Shown piece by piece: positions 60,675 to 64,000 of a stretch of DNA of 64,000 bases. A model generated the notes under the pieces. That model was not told where the DNA came from and searched no databases. It saw only the letters and a list, made by a program, of their open reading frames with translations. The DNA comes from CAYULW01 sp964445815 (GTDB lineage: Bacteria > Bacteroidota > Bacteroidia > Flavobacteriales_E > Vicingaceae): assembly GCA_964445815.1 (NCBI GenBank), contig CAYULW010000002.1:1-64000 (forward strand), written 5' to 3'. Every line of letters begins with the position of its first letter. Position 1 is the stretch's first letter. Both the position numbers and the translations under genes were made by a program.

Positions 60675-61262
60675 TTATGCTTTGTTAGAGAGTTTTTCGA
60701 CGAGTAATAATTCGGCACTGACCACTTCTTTTACGCGAACAATGGAAGTAGTGGGCAATTCCGTTTCTGAATCTGTAATGGCCTCCAGTTCGCGAAGGCT
60801 GCCCTGTACCTTGAGTTGTATTTTTCCAACTTTAGAACGATTAGCGCCTATGGGCAAGTACACTTCACCAATTAAACCGACTGCCTGATTGATTTTTAGT
60901 GTGCCCGATTGTGCCAGTTTGTGCATGTAAAAGAAAAGGGAAGAAGTAATCAACATCATGGCCAGACCGGCAATGGAAGCGATGCCTACAGTCGCCATAT
61001 TGCCCAGACCATTTTCCAGGCAAATGATGCCTGTCCATCCGAAAATGGTAAAGAAAGCCACTACATTTTTAAAGGTGAAAAACTGAAACCCGACACCACC
61101 GTCATCGGCTTCAAAGTCCGTACCGTCTTCCGCCATGTCTACATCGGCATTGCCACCGATAAAGGTCATGATGAAAATAAAGACAAAAATCACCGAACCG
61201 ATTAAGGCAATAATCCAATAGGTTTTTTCAATGGTATCTAAGTTGGCAAGCAGTTCATTCAT
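60675..61262 (-). CDS. NfeD/YqiJ-like membrane protein with OB-fold tail
   Basis: 195 aa from ATG 61262 (MNELLANLDTIEKTYW); the longer frame adds 33 unlikely residues. Three membrane helices (about 15-37, 65-85, 98-118), followed by a cytosolic OB-fold with GLIGEVYLPIGANRSKVGKI and ATTSIVRVKEVVSAELLLVE-like strands. Works with the flotillin encoded 11 bp downstream, probably in membrane-domain or stress-protection functions. Confidence 0.85.
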   Translation of the reverse strand: MNELLANLDTIEKTYWIIALIGSVIFVFIFIMTFIGGNADVDMAEDGTDFEADDGGVGFQFFTFKNVVAFFTIFGWTGIICLENGLGNMATVGIASIAGLAMMLITSSLFFYMHKLAQSGTLKINQAVGLIGEVYLPIGANRSKVGKIQLKVQGSLRELEAITDSETELPTTSIVRVKEVVSAELLLVEKLSNKA

Positions 61263-61372
61263 GCAAATTAATTTTCCTTCTAAAAATAGTGAAAAAAGCG
61301 GATTTAAAAATGCAATTTTTAAATTTAAATGGAGAAGCATTGGTCTTCTTTTTTGACTCAATTACTCATCTC

Positions 61373-62095
61373 TTACGCATTTAATAATGTTTTCCCGATG
61401 GGTTGAACCAAGTCTTCTGAATTGTTACTCACTTTAGAAATGGCATTGCTGATCGGGTAGGCATTGAGTTGCTTGCTTGGATAAGGCCTTAATAAATTAC
61501 AAATCTCTGCTAGTGGAGTACTCTGTCTTAGGTAATAACGGTGATCTTCTTCATGCAAAATGACAGGCATTCTGTGATGTGGAATTTTTTGCATCAATTG
61601 GTTGGGCGGACAGGTAATAATGGCAAAGGTTTTCAGAATTTCACCTGAATTGGGATTGGCCCATTCATCATAAATACCGGCAAAAGCAAAGGGGCGTTGT
61701 TTATCTTTTCTGTAGACCAGATAGGGTTTTTGCAATTTTTCTTTGGTAGTGCCTTCTATAAAGGCATCGGCAATCACCAGACAACGCTGATTCCTTATGC
61801 TTTTTCTGAAATAAGGTTTTTGAATGATGGCTTTGCTCCCTGTATATCTGGGGTTATTGTCTTTGTTTTGGTCTCCTTCTGCTCTTGCATTAATGATGTA
61901 AGTTGGTTTTTTAGCCCATGAAGGCGTAAAGCCAAACCGATAGCGTTGCAGTTTTCTCGGTTCATCAGAAGTAATGACCAAGCCCTCTTGTCCTGCCGAT
62001 AGATTATAATTGGCTTCAAAATCAAAGTCTGCGGTGACTCTAAATTTTTCTTCTATTTTTTTGATTTTGGAAACAAGAATATAACGCCCGCACAT
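61373..62095 (-). CDS. SRAP-domain protein (YedK/HMCES type)
   Basis: 240 aa. The second residue after Met is the catalytic Cys (MCGRYILVSK), followed by ANYNLSAGQ, RFGFTPSWAKKPTYIINARAE, RCLVIADAFIEG and the active-site His in IPHHRMPVIL. These form the SRAP fold that makes a thiazolidine DNA-protein crosslink with abasic sites in single-stranded DNA, protecting them during replication. The next gene ends 3 bp upstream. Confidence 0.95.
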   Translation of the reverse strand: MCGRYILVSKIKKIEEKFRVTADFDFEANYNLSAGQEGLVITSDEPRKLQRYRFGFTPSWAKKPTYIINARAEGDQNKDNNPRYTGSKAIIQKPYFRKSIRNQRCLVIADAFIEGTTKEKLQKPYLVYRKDKQRPFAFAGIYDEWANPNSGEILKTFAIITCPPNQLMQKIPHHRMPVILHEEDHRYYLRQSTPLAEICNLLRPYPSKQLNAYPISNAISKVSNNSEDLVQPIGKTLLNA

Positions 62096-62098
62096 GTC

Positions 62099-64000
62099 CT
62101 AGAATTTGACATTCATGACACAAACATCATCAATCTGTTCCTCAAGTCCTTTCCATTCTTCAAAGAAATCATTTAAACCTTGCTTGATGTGATCAGATGG
62201 CTTAGAGTTTAGAGATAAAATAATTTTCTTAAAGTTGCCTGTTTTGAGTTTCTTTCCTTTTTCTCCACCAAACTGATCGGCATATCCATCAGAAAAGAGA
62301 TAGACGGAATCGCCTTTTTTAAGATTGATATGATGTGTGGTAAAAGCTTGGCGGTTTAAGAATTTACCAATAGGCTGTTTGTCTGCTTTGGTTTCTATAA
62401 TCTCTCCGTCACGAAGCAGATAAAGTGCATTATTTGCTCCAGCATATTGTAGTTTGTTTTTCTTGTCCCAAACACATAAGGCAATGTCCATTCCGTCGCT
62501 TACATTGCTGGAATATTTATTAAAGGTCTTTTCAACCAAGTCGGTTAAAGTGTCCAGTATCTTTCCGGCATCCCGCAATTCAAATTCATTGATGCATCGA
62601 TTCAAAGAATTGTAGCCCAATACACTTACCATAGCTCCCGGCACACCATGTCCGGTGCAATCGGCTACAGCAAAGAAAACCTGATCATCGGTTTCTTCCA
62701 TCCAATAAAAATCTCCGCTTACAATGTCTTTGGGTTTAAAAAGCACCATGCTGTCTTTAAAGGCATCTTCAAACAAACTGCGAGAAGGAAGAATGGCCGT
62801 TTGTAAGCGCTGAGCATAATTGATGCTGTTGATGATTTCTCTGTTCTTTTCGCTCAGTATTGCATTCTTATCCCTGATTTCAGAGGTTCGTTCTGCTACC
62901 TCTTTTTCCAGCTTTTCTGTTTGAGCTTCTTTTAACTCATTCACTTCTTGCAAACGGGTGTTTGCGATTTCCTGTGCTTCCAGCTTTTCTTGCTGTGTTT
63001 GACGATAGCGCCCTGCCAATGCTAAAGAAAGAAAGGTGACTTCTCCTGCTGAACCAATTTTTAAAGCATTGCTTGCCAGGAATTCACTGGGAAGAATATT
63101 GACATTGCTGGTAATGAATAAGATGGCTCCGACACATAAGAATAAGAAAGCACCAAGCAGAGCATATTCTGTCTTTTTACCAAGTCTGGAGCGATTGTAT
63201 ATGCCTAATAAGATATACAATACTGCCAAGAAAGAAATGCCATTGAGAATGGGGAATAGCAATGAATAAATAGTACCCGACGTAAAAGTGAAAATAAGAC
63301 AGATGCTTATGAATGCGATGAAGAAATAATAACCTTTTCGATAGTAGTTGGGTTGAATACTAAAATCAATAAAGTATCTGACATAGATCAGCATCAATAG
63401 CATAGAAACGGCGGCAGTGATTAAAATGGCATGATTGCCTAACCAGGGGGAGTGTGGCCAGAAGTATTGGAAAGCAATGCCGTCCAATGACAATTGAAAT
63501 ATTCCTAAGACAAAGACGTAGATCACAAAAAGCAGGTAGAGTCTTTGGCGAAGGGCAATTCCAAAAAATGAAAAAAGCACGATTACCAAAATAAAGAGGC
63601 CATAATACAAGCCCAAAAAGAAGTTTTCCAAACCGATAAAAGCAGTTAAGTCTTCAATGCGCCAATACTTAAGTGGCAGTTTCAAGATTTCACCGTCACT
63701 GGTGGCTTTAACAATGATTTTGTAATGATCTGATTTGGAGAGTTTGAGTGGAAAGAAAAATTTATAATGTCTGAAAGGACGTGTAAAAAAGGGAAAATCA
63801 TCTCCTGTTTCAGATATGTAAATTAGCTCATCTTCTGCATTGTATACATATAAGTTTACTCTATTGGTCAGTGGTCTTGCAGTTTCCAGATAGAAAGGTT
63901 CGGTACCCAAAGAGTCTCCATCAATTTGAAGCCTGAGCCAATAGGTTGAAGTAGTAAAATCCAAATAAGGTCGATTGATTTCAACCTGTTGACTTTGTTC
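62099..64000 (-). CDS. 7TM-DISM sensor with SpoIIE-type PP2C phosphatase (N-terminus outside window)
   Basis: The frame continues past the right edge; at least 633 residues are present. An extracellular 7TMR-DISMED2-like domain (TYWLRLQIDGDSLG, PFYLETARPLTNRVNLYVY) is followed by seven membrane helices, a coiled coil (LEKEVAERTSEIRDKNAIL) and a PP2C/SpoIIE phosphatase (FKPKDIVSGDFYWME, VADCTGHGVPGAMVSVLGY, YLFSDGYADQFGG) with metal-binding Asp residues. Probably senses an extracellular ligand and dephosphorylates an anti-sigma-factor antagonist or similar protein. Overlap-free with the SRAP gene (3-bp gap), perhaps co-transcribed. Confidence 0.92.
   Translation of the reverse strand, partial: EQSQQVEINRPYLDFTTSTYWLRLQIDGDSLGTEPFYLETARPLTNRVNLYVYNAEDELIYISETGDDFPFFTRPFRHYKFFFPLKLSKSDHYKIIVKATSDGEILKLPLKYWRIEDLTAFIGLENFFLGLYYGLFILVIVLFSFFGIALRQRLYLLFVIYVFVLGIFQLSLDGIAFQYFWPHSPWLGNHAILITAAVSMLLMLIYVRYFIDFSIQPNYYRKGYYFFIAFISICLIFTFTSGTIYSLLFPILNGISFLAVLYILLGIYNRSRLGKKTEYALLGAFLFLCVGAILFITSNVNILPSEFLASNALKIGSAGEVTFLSLALAGRYRQTQQEKLEAQEIANTRLQEVNELKEAQTEKLEKEVAERTSEIRDKNAILSEKNREIINSINYAQRLQTAILPSRSLFEDAFKDSMVLFKPKDIVSGDFYWMEETDDQVFFAVADCTGHGVPGAMVSVLGYNSLNRCINEFELRDAGKILDTLTDLVEKTFNKYSSNVSDGMDIALCVWDKKNKLQYAGANNALYLLRDGEIIETKADKQPIGKFLNRQAFTTHHINLKKGDSVYLFSDGYADQFGGEKGKKLKTGNFKKIILSLNSKPSDHIKQGLNDFFEEWKGLEEQIDDVCVMNVKF

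Overview
The window comes from a member of the Bacteroidota. The signs are a T9SS (Por) C-terminal sorting domain on a secreted repeat protein, several families typical of this phylum (DUF2911, DUF3857, PIG-L deacetylase with a sodium:solute symporter, a cold-shock gene behind a Lys-rich small gene), TAnnTTTG-type -7 promoter boxes and low GC. I cannot place it below phylum level with confidence; a marine or aquatic Flavobacteriia-like lineage is a guess.

Layout. 1-10.3 kb: the tail of a very large calcium-binding repeat protein, yqgE, a TMTC-like membrane glycosyltransferase with TPRs, a GT9 and a GT2 glycosyltransferase, pdxH, and small housekeeping genes. 10.3-13.6 kb: an accessory pocket with a candidate small RNA or attenuated leader, a MITE-like repeat, an IS1595-family transposase and a RhuM-family gene. 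13.6-19.8 kb: an SPFH/DUF4177/ribbon-helix-helix mini-operon, an amino-acid dehydratase, a membrane protease, DinB-like, lipoprotein, arylsulfotransferase-like and cupin genes. 24.6-45.6 kb: mostly chromosomal backbone (symporter/PIG-L operon, a second TMTC-like protein, bestrophin, desaturase, csp operon, aminotransferase, transketolase halves separated by a VWA gene, ychF, a transglutaminase-domain protein). 45.7-53.5 kb: mixed small genes, an AraC regulator and a DUF418 protein. 59.2-64 kb: flotillin with its NfeD-like partner, an SRAP protein and a 7TM/SpoIIE-type phosphatase cut by the window edge.

The most interesting signal is a set of three clusters (about 21.1-24.6, 49.9-50.8 and 56.6-59.2 kb) in which single accessory genes sit between imperfect inverted-repeat sites of 80-205 bp. 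Read on the minus strand, these sites start with an AAC(AA) core and end with a GTT core, like integron attC sites. For several genes the bases just before the gene and just after it are perfectly complementary (10/10 for three genes, 13/14 for a fourth), as expected when a cassette circularises and re-inserts at GTT. Each cluster begins, directly downstream of a backbone gene, with the same 20-bp palindrome followed by TGAYGTTG. No integrase gene lies in the window. I read this as an integrase-less, attC-like gene-cassette system dispersed in the chromosome with its own conserved entry site. The outer boxes do not fully match the classical attC consensus, so the enzyme could be an integron integrase elsewhere or something different.

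All cassette genes point the same way as the backbone gene upstream of each cluster, so read-through expression is likely. Their products are short hypothetical, lipoprotein, TPR, DUF1643-like and XRE-regulator proteins, the usual cargo of cassette arrays.
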